Part shown: positions 51,067-60,511 of the stretch, piece by piece
Layout of the letters: every line of letters begins with the position of its first letter
Position numbering within the stretch: the first letter of the stretch is position 1
Origin: Balneolaceae bacterium
Lineage (GTDB): Bacteria; Bacteroidota; Rhodothermia; Balneolales; Balneolaceae
Direction: 5' to 3'
Assembly (NCBI GenBank): GCA_017640605.1
Contig: JAEPQH010000003.1
Location: 233,336-297,335 of the forward strand
Length of the DNA: 64,000 bases
Translations under genes and position numbers: made by a program
Notes under the pieces: model-generated
What the model saw: the letters and a program-made list of their open reading frames with translations, nothing else
What the model was told of the DNA's origin: nothing
Databases searched by the model: none

Positions 51067-52429
51067 ATTCCAATCTATACTAAAAAATCAGCATCGTTTC
51101 TTTCGGGATGGTCACACCAAATCGTTGGAGTTTAGGGTTGAACAACTCAACATCCTTAAAACCCTTTTAAAGGAAAATGAAGAAGTACTGATTGATGCCG
51201 TTTACCAAGATTTTAAGAAACCTCCGTTCGAGACTTTTGGTACGGAAATTGGTTTAATCATCAATGAAATCAGTTTTGCCTTAAAAAATCTGGAAAAATG
51301 GATTCGGCCTGAATCGGTTCCAAGTTCTTTGGTTAATTTTCCATCTAAAAATTATATCCTCAAAGAACCCTATGGCAATGTATTAATTATTGCACCTTGG
51401 AATTATCCCATTCAATTGTGCTTGCTACCATTAGTCGGTGCACTTGCCGCCGGAAATACAGCGATTATTAAGCCATCTGAACTCACTTCACATACTTCTG
51501 ATGTAATACAATCTCTCATTCATAAATACTTTAGTGCAGATGTGGTTTCGGTTGCACTGGGTGGAGTAGATGTTAGTTCAGAATTACTGGAATTACCTTT
51601 CAACTATATATTCTTTACCGGAAGTACGCGTGTGGGCAAGATCATTATGCAATCGGCCGCAAAGCGTCTCATTCCGGTTACTCTTGAACTTGGTGGCAAA
51701 ACTCCTTGCATTGTGGATGAATCCGCGGATCTTGAAATTTCTGCAAAGCGAATTGTTTGGGGTAAATTTGTAAATGCCGGACAAACATGTGTTGCCCCCG
51801 ATTATTTACTCGTTCAAGATTCTATCAAAGACGAATTTCTGAATCATTTAAAATCGACCGTTCACCAGTTGTATGGGGAAGACCCATCCAAGTCTGAAGA
51901 TTATACACGAATCATAAATGACGCTCATTTTAATCGCCTTGCATCTTTATTGAATAATGGATCCGTGGTAATTGGTGGACAATTAGATGAGTCTGAGCGG
52001 TACATTGCCCCCACGATTTTAGAGAATATAACTTGGGATGATCAAGTCATGCAGGATGAAATATTTGGCCCGATTCTTCCGCTTCTTACTTTTTCTGATA
52101 TTGATGACGCAATCGCACAAATTCATCGTACTACACGTCCATTAGCTTTGTATTTATTTACCACCAAAGATGACGTTGAAAAGAAAGTGCTGGAACAGGT
52201 ATCATTTGGAGGAGGTGCGATCAATGATACTATTGCTCAACTGGGTAATCACCATCTAAGTTTTGGTGGTGTAGGGGCAAGCGGTTTTGGATCTTATCAT
52301 GGTAAAGCAAGTTTTGATTCCTTTTCACACCAAAAAAGCATTATGAAAAAGAATTTTCTTGTAGATATCCCCATTCGATATGCACCATACGATGGCAAAA
52401 TTAAATGGCTAAAAACCATCTTCCGATGA
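51059..52429 (+). CDS. Aldehyde dehydrogenase (ALDH3-like)
   Basis: 456 residues from the ATG at 51059, which overlaps the SDR stop by 8 nt. ALDH motifs: LIIAPWNYPIQLCLLPLVGALAAGNTAIIKPSE, FFTGSTRVGKIIM, LELGGKTPCIVD (general base Glu) and FVNAGQTCVAPDYLLV (catalytic Cys), then FGPILPLLTF and FGGVGASGFGSYHGKASFDSFSH. The length and PWNYP/SGFGSYHG motifs match class 3 or fatty aldehyde dehydrogenases. Together with the SDR it may oxidise a fatty alcohol to an acid. Confidence 0.94.
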   Translation: MSEFQSILKNQHRFFRDGHTKSLEFRVEQLNILKTLLKENEEVLIDAVYQDFKKPPFETFGTEIGLIINEISFALKNLEKWIRPESVPSSLVNFPSKNYILKEPYGNVLIIAPWNYPIQLCLLPLVGALAAGNTAIIKPSELTSHTSDVIQSLIHKYFSADVVSVALGGVDVSSELLELPFNYIFFTGSTRVGKIIMQSAAKRLIPVTLELGGKTPCIVDESADLEISAKRIVWGKFVNAGQTCVAPDYLLVQDSIKDEFLNHLKSTVHQLYGEDPSKSEDYTRIINDAHFNRLASLLNNGSVVIGGQLDESERYIAPTILENITWDDQVMQDEIFGPILPLLTFSDIDDAIAQIHRTTRPLALYLFTTKDDVEKKVLEQVSFGGGAINDTIAQLGNHHLSFGGVGASGFGSYHGKASFDSFSHQKSIMKKNFLVDIPIRYAPYDGKIKWLKTIFR

Positions 52430-53415
52430 TACCGCAAACATTCACCGCTTTTTATGTTGATGAACATCATAACGCAACAGTAACAGAGGTAAAATCCACC
52501 TCTTTACCAGATCATGAAGTAAGCATTCAGGTTCACTTTTCTTCATTAAACTATAAAGATGCGCTTTCAGCTCGTGGCATGAATCGAGTTACAAAAAACT
52601 ATCCACACATACCGGGGATCGATGCTGCCGGAGTCGTTGTAGAGGATCGATCAGGAACTTTTGCGCCGGGCGACAAAGTGATTGTGACCGGAAATGATCT
52701 GGGCACGAATACCTTTGGAGGATATGGAGCATTTATTCGTGTTCCGGCTTCCTGGGTTGTTGCACTGCCTAAAGAATTATCACTCGAGCAAAGCATGATG
52801 ATTGGCACAGCCGGTTTTACAGCTTTGTATGGCATACACAGGCTAAAAATTGAGGGGATTAATCCTGATGACGGTCCAATACTTATCACCGGAGCTACAG
52901 GCGGTGTTGGATCGTTTGCTGTTTTCGCACTTTCTGCCATGGGTTATCGAGTAGTAGCTGCAACTAGGAAAACCAATCAAGATCAATTTTTGAAAAATAT
53001 CGGAGCAAATTCTGTTTTGGAATCAGAGGCATTAACCGAAGTTGCTAAACATCCGTTACTGCCCCGACAGTGGCAAGGAAGTATTGAAACAGTTGGTGGT
53101 GAATTATTAGATGCGGTTCTTCGTCAGATTCAACCCAAAGGGGCGGTGGCTTGCTGTGGAAATGTTCTGGGAATAGAAGTAAGCACAAATATATTGCCTT
53201 TCATACTTCGCGGAATTTCATTACTTGGAATCGACTCGGCTTTCTGCAAACGAACGATTCGGGAGCAAATTTGGGAAACGGCCTCAACACTTCCTTTTCA
53301 CAAACTTCCATCGAATTATTATAAAAAGGTACCACTCTCGAAATTAGGCACCGAAATTGATCTGATCCTGCAAGGAAAGCAAACGGGTAGAGTGGTTGTA
53401 GAACATGCTCTATAA
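52426..53415 (+). CDS. YhdH/YhfP-family quinone oxidoreductase (acrylyl-CoA reductase-like)
   Basis: 329 residues from the ATG at 52426, in an ATGA overlap with the aldehyde dehydrogenase stop. MDR motifs: VHFSSLNYKDALSARG, PHIPGIDAAGVVVED, VTGNDLGTNTFGGYGAF, LITGATGGVGSFAVFALSAMGYRVVAATRK and VGGELLDAVLRQIQPKGAVACCG. The GIDAAGVV and NDLGTNTFGGY blocks are typical of YhdH/AcuI, the NADPH-dependent acryloyl-CoA reductase group. It is zinc-free. Last gene of the operon; the physiological substrate is not certain. Confidence 0.9.
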   Translation: MIPQTFTAFYVDEHHNATVTEVKSTSLPDHEVSIQVHFSSLNYKDALSARGMNRVTKNYPHIPGIDAAGVVVEDRSGTFAPGDKVIVTGNDLGTNTFGGYGAFIRVPASWVVALPKELSLEQSMMIGTAGFTALYGIHRLKIEGINPDDGPILITGATGGVGSFAVFALSAMGYRVVAATRKTNQDQFLKNIGANSVLESEALTEVAKHPLLPRQWQGSIETVGGELLDAVLRQIQPKGAVACCGNVLGIEVSTNILPFILRGISLLGIDSAFCKRTIREQIWETASTLPFHKLPSNYYKKVPLSKLGTEIDLILQGKQTGRVVVEHAL

Positions 53416-53416
53416 A

Positions 53417-53450
53417 CAAAAAAGTGAAGTAGCTTTCAAACTACTTCACT
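53417..53450 (-). terminator. Bidirectional-looking terminator between convergent genes
   Basis: AGTGAAGTAG (53423-53432) pairs perfectly with CTACTTCACT (53441-53450). On the minus strand the stem is followed by TTTTTTG, so it is a good terminator for the receiver gene at 53484; on the plus strand it may also end the oxidoreductase operon transcript. Confidence 0.85.
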
Positions 53451-53483
53451 AAAGGGTTATGGTATCAATAAATTCTTACACGT

Positions 53484-53885
53484 TTATGCAGCGTGCACTG
53501 CCGATTTTCTGCGAGACATCGCCTTTTCGAGCGATGCTTTTAATCCTTTTGCGGTAATGGGTTTTAGCAAGTAATCCACACAGCCTAAATCTTTGGCTTT
53601 TTGGATCATGTGTGCTTCCTGCTCACCGGATAGAAAAATTACGGGTGTATCAGAGCCTTCTTTCTTTAATTGCTCTACAATATCGAGTCCTGTTAAGTCT
53701 CCCTTTAGATTAATATCTACGATTAATAATTCCGGATTTACTTCTCTGTACAGTCTTAGTGCGTGTTGTCCTTCACTGGCTTTGGCTATAACATTATATC
53801 CCAGCTTATTTACCAACCTTTCTTCAACCATCAGTAAGAGCAAGTCATCCTCAACGATCATTACTTGTTGCGACCTTGCATTCAT
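53484..53885 (-). CDS. Stand-alone receiver-domain response regulator
   Basis: 133 residues, almost nothing beyond a CheY-like receiver: MIVEDDLLLLMVEER (acidic pair), LLIVDINLKGDLTGLDIVE (phospho-Asp in IVDINL), PVIFLSGEQEA (Ser at the switch position) and VDYLLKPITAKGLKASLEKA (conserved Lys). No output domain. It is a likely partner, directly or by phosphorelay, for one or more of the orphan PAS kinases at 44-47 and 55-60 kb. A terminator follows. Confidence 0.92.
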   Translation of the reverse strand: MNARSQQVMIVEDDLLLLMVEERLVNKLGYNVIAKASEGQHALRLYREVNPELLIVDINLKGDLTGLDIVEQLKKEGSDTPVIFLSGEQEAHMIQKAKDLGCVDYLLKPITAKGLKASLEKAMSRRKSAVHAA

Positions 53886-54049
53886 GGAGCTCTCTTTTAT
53901 TAAAATTATTTAATACAAAGATATTAGAAGATTTTAACAAATCAAAGTTTTTCTAATATTTTTTCTACCTGTCACCTTCACGCAATTCACCCATCTTTTA
54001 TTGAATACGGAAATTGCTGCAATACGGATTGGTAGAATTCAGTAATTAT

Positions 54050-54949
54050 CTATGAATAAATCTGAGAGGCGGTAGCAAAGGTGTTACAATGTGCTTCTAG
54101 TATCAAGCGAATATCTGGTGCATACCCGCCGCCCATCGTTACCATTACCGGCACATTATGTCGATGGCAGGCTTCAAAAACCAGCTCATCGCGCTTTTTA
54201 CAGCCTTCTAAGCTTAAACCCAATCGGCCTAGTTTATCTTCTTTAAGCACATCTACACCTGCTAAAAAGAACACGAAGTCGGGTTGTTGTTCATCAAACA
54301 ATTTTTCCAAGGTAGCTGACAAAGTCTCCAAATATTCTTGATCCCCGGTTCCATCTTCTAAAGGGATATCAAGATCGGATTTAGGTTTTTTGGCCGGATA
54401 GTTCTTTGCACCATGCATGCTAAAGGTAAACACACGCGGTTCATCCGCAAAAATCTGTGCCGTCCCATTGCCTTGATGAACATCCAAATCTACAATCAGG
54501 ACTTTCATTACGGAAGTATTATTAAGCAAATACGATGCCGCCACTGCCTGATCATTGAGCAAGCAAAATCCTTCCGGGCGATTGGTAAATGCATGATGAG
54601 TTCCACCCGCGATATTGAAAGCAACCCCATATTGCTGAGCGAGCTTTGCGCCTTCAACTGTTCCATTGGTAATTCTCAGTTCCCGCTCAACTAAGGTGCT
54701 ACTTTGCTTAAAACCACTGGCTCGTTCTTCTTTTTTGCTTAGCTTACCTTCAAACAATCGCTTGAGATAGTCGCTACAATGAACTCCTAAATCGTAGACA
54801 TGCCCTTCGCTTGGTTCAAAAAAATTATGTGCATCCACAATTCCAAGACGGATAAGTCGCTGAGGCAACAACTCATATTTCTCCATGGGAAAGCGATGAT
54901 TCTCAGGAACCGGATGCACATACACCGGATGCCAGGCAATATTAAGCAT
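54050..54949 (-). CDS. Histone deacetylase family protein (class IIa/AcuC-like acetylpolyamine or acetoin deacetylase)
   Basis: 299 residues. Zinc-deacetylase fold blocks: GTHHAFTNRPEGFCLLNDQAVAASYLL (general-base His and GFC), VLIVDLDVHQGNGTAQIF (Asp and His ligands in DLDVHQGNG), FTFSMHGAKNYP, DGTGDQEYLETL and FVFFLAGVDVLKEDKLGRLG (Asp ligand), with MGGGYAPDIRLILEAH at the end. All metal ligands appear present. Bacterial members deacetylate acetylpolyamines or acetylated acetyl-CoA synthetase; the substrate here is unknown. Monocistronic. Confidence 0.93.
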   Translation of the reverse strand: MLNIAWHPVYVHPVPENHRFPMEKYELLPQRLIRLGIVDAHNFFEPSEGHVYDLGVHCSDYLKRLFEGKLSKKEERASGFKQSSTLVERELRITNGTVEGAKLAQQYGVAFNIAGGTHHAFTNRPEGFCLLNDQAVAASYLLNNTSVMKVLIVDLDVHQGNGTAQIFADEPRVFTFSMHGAKNYPAKKPKSDLDIPLEDGTGDQEYLETLSATLEKLFDEQQPDFVFFLAGVDVLKEDKLGRLGLSLEGCKKRDELVFEACHRHNVPVMVTMGGGYAPDIRLILEAHCNTFATASQIYS

Positions 54950-55020
54950 GGTTATTTACGACAAGCGAATTATGTGTTAAAACTTCAACTCAAGCTTAAC
55001 CAAAATTCGTCATAAACCAT

Positions 55021-55464
55021 TTACTCATCTTTTAACCAAGTCGGTTTTTCCAAGTCGTTTTCGTAGATGTATTCCGCAATAGCTTGCACATCTTCTTTAG
55101 AAAATCCTACCGGATCCATGATTCCAAATTCTTCTACATCGCTATGCAACATAGAATGCTCTGCAGTTGGATTTATAATGAATTGAACCATTTTATCTAC
55201 GAATTCTTCTTTTGATGAGGTAGCTGCCAGATAATTACGTTTTGCAATTTCCAAAGGAGGTGCCAACCGATCGTCTGGAGCTGCCGTTGGGCTGTGGCAC
55301 ATGTAGCACACCGTTTCGATATGTTCACGAGCGGTAGCCACTTCTGCTACTTCGTAATTAGTGTCGTCAATTACGTTCGATTCTTGTTGTTGTTGATTGG
55401 ATTTCGGCTCGCAGGCAAAGCCCCAAACTATAATACTTACTACGATATATTTCAGAGCGTTCAT
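55021..55464 (-). CDS. Monoheme cytochrome c lipoprotein-like protein
   Basis: 147 residues from the ATG at 55464. The hydrophobic N-terminus (NALKYIVVSIIVWGFAC) ends in a lipobox, followed by a Gln/Asn-rich tether (EPKSNQQQQES). Heme site VCYMCHSPTAA (CxxCH) with a possible axial Met in HSMLHSDVEEFGIMDPVGFS. The last helix is KEDVQAIAEYIYENDL, typical of class I cytochromes c. It carries electrons in the envelope; no oxidase or dehydrogenase partner is adjacent. Confidence 0.88.
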   Translation of the reverse strand: MNALKYIVVSIIVWGFACEPKSNQQQQESNVIDDTNYEVAEVATAREHIETVCYMCHSPTAAPDDRLAPPLEIAKRNYLAATSSKEEFVDKMVQFIINPTAEHSMLHSDVEEFGIMDPVGFSKEDVQAIAEYIYENDLEKPTWLKDE

Positions 55465-55567
55465 GGTTCCCTCCCACACTTTTGATGATTGCGGCACAAG
55501 CTGCCTTAGCACAATATGCTACGATATTATGTAGGTTATATGAAGTAGAAAAGCGGTTTTCCGGAAA

Positions 55568-57496
55568 TCAGCTTTCTATATTCGAGTGCGATCCTGCCTC
55601 GTGAGAAGAAAACCTAAAGTTTAATTCAAATTTTTGATGAGTATCAACATCAAAGCAGGCATCCAGCTGTTGAAGCTGCGCATGAATTAAATTTAAACCC
55701 AGGTTTTTTGGGGTATTGAAATCCACCTTTTCAGGAAAGCCTCTTCCATTATCAGCATAACAAACGTTCACCAGATCACCTTCTACCGTTAGCTCAATAA
55801 TAATCCGATTTTGAGCACCCCCATTAAACGCGTACTTAAAAGAATTTGTGATCAATTCGTTGAGTAGAAGACCCAATGGAATAGCTTGGTTAATGTTTAA
55901 GCGATAATCCTGCACTTTAATATCAAATCTTACTTCCTGCTGTTTACTTTGCATGGTAGCGCTAATGGCGGGAATCAATTTATCGAGATATTCATGTACG
56001 TTAATGGAAGACAAATCTTTGGTGTTGTACATTAACTCGTGCACCATGGCAATACTTATAATTCGATTGATACTTTGATCAAAAATGGCGCTTAGTTTTT
56101 TGTCGTCTACCTCAGCCTTTTGCAGCTGAAGCAGCCCTGAAACAATCGCAAGATTGTTCTTCACCCGATGATGAATTTCAGCGAGCAGCGTAGTTTTTTC
56201 TTTTAACGATTGTTCAACACTCTTTTCAGCGATCACACGCTTTGTAATGTCTACCGAGAATACCGTAACGCCCTCTACATTCCCGTCTTTATCTTTAATC
56301 GGCGAAAACCAATACTGCCAATACTTAATGGTTTTACGGTCTTCTTGAGTTTTTACAATCTCCTCAAATTCTGCTCCTTTAAATGCTTTTTTGTAAAGCG
56401 GTAACAGTTTCTCTTTTATATCATCATTTAGTGCTTGTTGAACATTAGTCCCCTCATTTATTTCAATCCCCAAATGTTTTTGTATATAGTTTTTATGACT
56501 TTGATTAAACGCAAGGTAATTAAAACCCTGATCGATCGAATAAATGTACACATACTCAGGACTTTGAAGCACTGAATTGAGCAGCTCAGAATATTTCCTA
56601 AACGATTCTTTGCTTTGGTAAAGTTCTTCGGTACGATTTTGAAGGCTTCGCTCGAGATCAAAAGGTTTTTTGAAGAGTTTATACGACAAAACTGCTACAA
56701 TAACCCCCATCACCACACTTAAAGCGCAAATTATTATGAGCACATTATTCGCAGTTGTTTGGTCTTTTTGCTTCGAATAAAGCGTCCAATTTCCCTCATC
56801 AATTTTGATGGAACTGTATGTAGTTGCATCAAAACTTTCATCATCGGTAAGAAACAATTCTGTTGACTGATCGATCGGGTTAATCTTTTCGAGCACAAAA
56901 TCATACCGATCGGAAAAGGAATTTATTTGAGCTTCTTCCAGCAACGATTCGAAATAAAGTATTACCGCAACCGCCGAAATTTTATTTCCCTCTTGTTTGA
57001 TGGGTAACAAACCGATAACTCCCAGCTTCTGCTCAACCAACATAAACGGACCTGACAAATACAATGAACCTCTCTCTTCAGCTAGAAAAAGTTCCTCAAT
57101 AACGCGTGGATTATTACTCAAATCATAGCCCACCACCCGCTCATTACCTTCGAGCGGATAAACGTGCGTAACAATATTGTCTTGTATAATCTCAAGTACA
57201 TTTACGGTGGGATATTGTTCAAATAATCTTGATGCAGTGGAATCAAAATTTACCACTTCAAAATCATCGTTGATGGTAGTGGCGAGTAATAAGGCTACCG
57301 AATTGATCTCGCGAAGAGCATACTGCAAGTTTTTCTGAATCAAGCCTAAAACTTCGGTGGTTTCTACCTGTTCGCTCTGTATTACCGAACGGTACTGCAT
57401 CACTCCAATGATGCATCCGGTTATAATAATAATTGCCCCAACAACTGCTCCTGAAATAATGGACGTTCGTCGGCCGGTGTTTTGTGTCTCAGTCAT
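55568..57496 (-). CDS. Membrane PAS histidine kinase, HisKA_2 type (paralog A)
   Basis: 642 residues. Transmembrane helices at ~13-33 (IISGAVVGAIIIITGCIIGVM) and ~248-270 (VLIIICALSVVMGVIVAVLSYKLF) enclose a ~210-residue periplasmic sensor, probably CHASE-like, with LLATTINDDFEVVNFDSTASRLF and IHPVY-type strands. Inside: PAS at ~300-430 (TVFSVDITKRVIAEKS), HisKA_2 with EIHHRVKNNLAIVSGLLQLQ, and HATPase with LLLNELITNSFKYAFNGG and YADNGRGFPE. It lies in tandem with the longer paralog at 57579; the C-terminal halves are nearly the same in motif order and wording. Confidence 0.93.
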   Translation of the reverse strand: MTETQNTGRRTSIISGAVVGAIIIITGCIIGVMQYRSVIQSEQVETTEVLGLIQKNLQYALREINSVALLLATTINDDFEVVNFDSTASRLFEQYPTVNVLEIIQDNIVTHVYPLEGNERVVGYDLSNNPRVIEELFLAEERGSLYLSGPFMLVEQKLGVIGLLPIKQEGNKISAVAVILYFESLLEEAQINSFSDRYDFVLEKINPIDQSTELFLTDDESFDATTYSSIKIDEGNWTLYSKQKDQTTANNVLIIICALSVVMGVIVAVLSYKLFKKPFDLERSLQNRTEELYQSKESFRKYSELLNSVLQSPEYVYIYSIDQGFNYLAFNQSHKNYIQKHLGIEINEGTNVQQALNDDIKEKLLPLYKKAFKGAEFEEIVKTQEDRKTIKYWQYWFSPIKDKDGNVEGVTVFSVDITKRVIAEKSVEQSLKEKTTLLAEIHHRVKNNLAIVSGLLQLQKAEVDDKKLSAIFDQSINRIISIAMVHELMYNTKDLSSINVHEYLDKLIPAISATMQSKQQEVRFDIKVQDYRLNINQAIPLGLLLNELITNSFKYAFNGGAQNRIIIELTVEGDLVNVCYADNGRGFPEKVDFNTPKNLGLNLIHAQLQQLDACFDVDTHQKFELNFRFSSHEAGSHSNIES

Positions 57497-57578
57497 AGAT
57501 TAAGCAAACATTGCCACAGAAGGTAGTAAAAACGCAGATTACTAAGGCGCTGTTTTTTTGATTTTAGCCAATAAACTG

Positions 57579-59870
57579 CTAATTAATGTTGGAATGGCTT
57601 CCTCTTCCCTGCACCGAAAAACTAAAGTCTAGCTCGAATTTATGGGCCGTAAGTGCCTGATAAGTAGCGTCCAATTGCTGAAGTTGGGCGTGAATGAGAT
57701 TTAATCCGAGATTTTTTGGCTTTTCGAAATCAATATCCTCAGGAAACCCCGGGCCATTATCGGCATACACCACATTAAGTGTCTCGTTTTGTACCACCAA
57801 TCGAATACTTATGCGATTATTTTCCCTGTTTTTAAATGCGTATTTGAAAGAATTGGTAATCAGTTCGTTTAACAGCAGGCCAAGAGGAATCGCCTGATTG
57901 ATATTCAATCGGTACTCTTCTATATCTATATCTATATCCACATTTTGAAGGCGGTTTTGCATAGTGGCACTAATCGCAGGCACCAGTTTCTCCAAATAAG
58001 CATGCACATTTATCGACGACAAATCCTGCGTGTTGTACATCAACTCGTGCACCATGGCAATACTGATAATCCGATTGATACTCTGGTCAAAAATTGCCGT
58101 CAATCTATCGTCATCTACTTCGCCTTTTTGTAATTCCAGTAATCCCGAAACAATGGCGAGGTTATTTTTAACACGGTGGTGAATTTCTGCAAGCAAAGTT
58201 GTTTTCTCGCGTAACGAATTTTCAACAAAGGCTTCAGATTGCTTCCGATCGGTTACATCTTGTGTGATGCCCATTACTCGGGTTACCACATTGTCGTCAT
58301 TTCGGATGGGAATAAACAACGACTCGAAGTAGTTCTCGCCGTCATCGAAACCAAACTCTGTAGACTCACCCAATAATGTGCGATTAAATAAATGCTCGGA
58401 GGTTTCCCGATGACCGTTTTTCATCAAGGCAAAATAATTTCGCCCAATATACTCCTCGGCGCTTTCCATTTTGAACATCTTTAAGCCGGCTTCGTTGATG
58501 GAAATGAGCCTGCCTTCTACATCTAATTCGTGAATGCAGTACGGAGAGTTTGAAATGAGCGTTCTAAGGCGACGTTCGTTACGCTCGATGGTTTGTTCAG
58601 CCTCAACACGTTGTGTAATATCGATGGAAAATACCGTGAGACCGATAATATTTTTTTGGCGATCGCGAATGGGTGAGAACCAATTTTGCCAATACTGGAC
58701 ATTCATATCGGTATCTACATTCTCTTGTATAAACTCGAAGGCCTCACCATTTAGCGCGCGGTTAAAATTCACCATCAACAATGCGCGGGATTTTTTTGGG
58801 ACTACATCAAAAATATTCATCCCTTTTTTGACCGGAACTCCAAACGAATCTTGCACCATGCGGCGATAATTCTCATTAAATGAGATGTAATTGTAATCTC
58901 GATCTAACGAAAAAATGGCGATGTTCTGTGGGCTTTCTAGTACCGAAGTCAACAGCTCAGAACTTTGCTTAAACTGCTCTCTGCTCTCGAGAAGTTTCTT
59001 CGATTGTTCGTCGATTAAATCTTCCAACTCAAATGGCTTACGGAACAGTCGGTAGGACAAGTAGCCACATAAAATGGACACCATCAGCGAAAAGATGCCT
59101 ATAAACAGAAAAGAATACCGGGCGCCGGCACTATTTCGATAGGCGGCATACAACTTCCATTCGCCTTCAGGAAAATCAACCGATTGAACGTCGTCAAACT
59201 CTATGGTTTCATCAACCGGAAGAAAGAACTCTTCGATGCCGGTGTTGGGATTCGTTTTTGCCAGCTGAAAATAGTAACTGTTCGAAAACTCGTTAATTCC
59301 TGACTGACCAATGAGTGTGTTCAGATATACAATTACAGCAGACAGCCCCCACAACTCACCTTCAATAAATACAGGCAAACGCCCGATTACAGCCATTCCT
59401 CCTTGCTTTAATTCAATCGGTCCGGCAAAATATATGGTCTTTGATTCGGCAGCTCTTTTTACTTCCCGGTTCACCTTTGGATCTTCCATGATGTTATAGC
59501 CTATCACGGATTCGTTGCCTTCCATTGGATACACATATTGAATCTCGCCACCCGGAACGAGTTGAAGTGCATCAACCGCTTCGTGATTGTTCATCAGATT
59601 TTCGGCGTACGATTCAAAGTTTTTAACCTCACCATCGTCCTGAACGGTTAATGCGAGAAACAATGCCGAACTATATGCTTCACTAATGGTACGTTGAATG
59701 TTTTGTTCAACGATTTCCATCACATCGCGTAACTCATTTTGCTCCGTTTGTTTTTGCACCTGAAAACGGAAATAGGATATAATTATCCCTAGACCGAAAA
59801 TCAGCAGAGCAATTAAAAAACCGGACAAGGCCGGTGGGAAACGGTTAGTATGAATATTGGTGTGCGACAA
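57579..59870 (-). CDS. Membrane PAS-PAS histidine kinase, HisKA_2 type (paralog B)
   Basis: 763 residues. N-terminal helix ~15-35 (FLIALLIFGLGIIISYFRF), periplasmic sensor to ~255, second helix (FLFIGIFSLMVSILCGYLSYRLF), first PAS ~300-430 ending GLTVFSIDITQRVEAEQ, a second PAS ~435-555 (CIHELDVEGRLISINEAGL, ending RVMGITQDVTDRKQ), HisKA_2 box EIHHRVKNNLAIVSGLLELQ and HATPase with LLLNELITNSFKYAFKNR. It differs from paralog A mainly by the extra PAS. A short hexamer run (TCTATA, 57919-57938) encodes a DIDIDIDI stretch. Probable tandem duplication. Confidence 0.93.
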   Translation of the reverse strand: MSHTNIHTNRFPPALSGFLIALLIFGLGIIISYFRFQVQKQTEQNELRDVMEIVEQNIQRTISEAYSSALFLALTVQDDGEVKNFESYAENLMNNHEAVDALQLVPGGEIQYVYPMEGNESVIGYNIMEDPKVNREVKRAAESKTIYFAGPIELKQGGMAVIGRLPVFIEGELWGLSAVIVYLNTLIGQSGINEFSNSYYFQLAKTNPNTGIEEFFLPVDETIEFDDVQSVDFPEGEWKLYAAYRNSAGARYSFLFIGIFSLMVSILCGYLSYRLFRKPFELEDLIDEQSKKLLESREQFKQSSELLTSVLESPQNIAIFSLDRDYNYISFNENYRRMVQDSFGVPVKKGMNIFDVVPKKSRALLMVNFNRALNGEAFEFIQENVDTDMNVQYWQNWFSPIRDRQKNIIGLTVFSIDITQRVEAEQTIERNERRLRTLISNSPYCIHELDVEGRLISINEAGLKMFKMESAEEYIGRNYFALMKNGHRETSEHLFNRTLLGESTEFGFDDGENYFESLFIPIRNDDNVVTRVMGITQDVTDRKQSEAFVENSLREKTTLLAEIHHRVKNNLAIVSGLLELQKGEVDDDRLTAIFDQSINRIISIAMVHELMYNTQDLSSINVHAYLEKLVPAISATMQNRLQNVDIDIDIEEYRLNINQAIPLGLLLNELITNSFKYAFKNRENNRISIRLVVQNETLNVVYADNGPGFPEDIDFEKPKNLGLNLIHAQLQQLDATYQALTAHKFELDFSFSVQGRGSHSNIN

Positions 59871-60014
59871 CCTTTTTTGCTAACAAATTATCTTCAAAGA
59901 TACTCACTTATCGACTGAATCTGTTAATTCTGAACAACATTCTAATTTAAAACGATGTTAGCATGAACAAACAACTAAGTAATCTTCTACAAAGTAATTT
60001 GACCGAAAAACCAA

Positions 60015-60455
60015 TCAATCTTTTGATCTGAATAATTGTATCAAATTGGTTGTGGAATATAACAACATAAACGATGCAATCAGGTAGGCGATGGAGTCGG
60101 GATTAAAGTAGATCAACAACCCAATTACAAAGGTTAAAACTCCTAAAATGCTGAGCGAAAAAGAAAAGAAGAAAATCAAACCAAACAGGATCAGGAATAC
60201 GCCAAAAGTAATTGGAATAAGCTCCGGAAATATGAAAATTAGTACTCCACTAACTAATGGAATTGCCGCCAATATGGATGGAAGCTTGAATGCAAAAAAC
60301 AAAATCCCTAAGGCAACCAAATATCCACCCACAAACATATAGAGAAAGTCAGGGTAAATAAGCGTTAATACCCCGGTTGCCAAGGTAAGTATGGTGTTTA
60401 GGATTTGTCGCTGTTTGGGTTTATATGGCGAATCTATGGTTATAAATCGTAACAT
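60015..60455 (-). CDS. DUF308/HdeD-family membrane protein
   Basis: 146 residues, six short hydrophobic segments in three similar pairs: ILTLATGVLTLIYPDFLYMFVGGYLVALGILFF, IPLVSGVLIFIFPELIPITFGVFLILFGLIFFF and LGVLTFVIGLLIYFNPDSIAYLIASFMLLY. The repeating G-x-L-x-x-x-P pattern (IYPDF, IFPEL, YFNPD) is typical of DUF308 proteins such as HdeD. Function is unknown in this group; acid-stress roles are reported for enteric HdeD only. Confidence 0.85.
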   Translation of the reverse strand: MLRFITIDSPYKPKQRQILNTILTLATGVLTLIYPDFLYMFVGGYLVALGILFFAFKLPSILAAIPLVSGVLIFIFPELIPITFGVFLILFGLIFFFSFSLSILGVLTFVIGLLIYFNPDSIAYLIASFMLLYSTTNLIQLFRSKD

Positions 60456-60511
60456 GGTGCACTCCCTTTTAAAAGTTAGAAATTATAAACGGTGGAGATT
60501 AATTTATCAGG

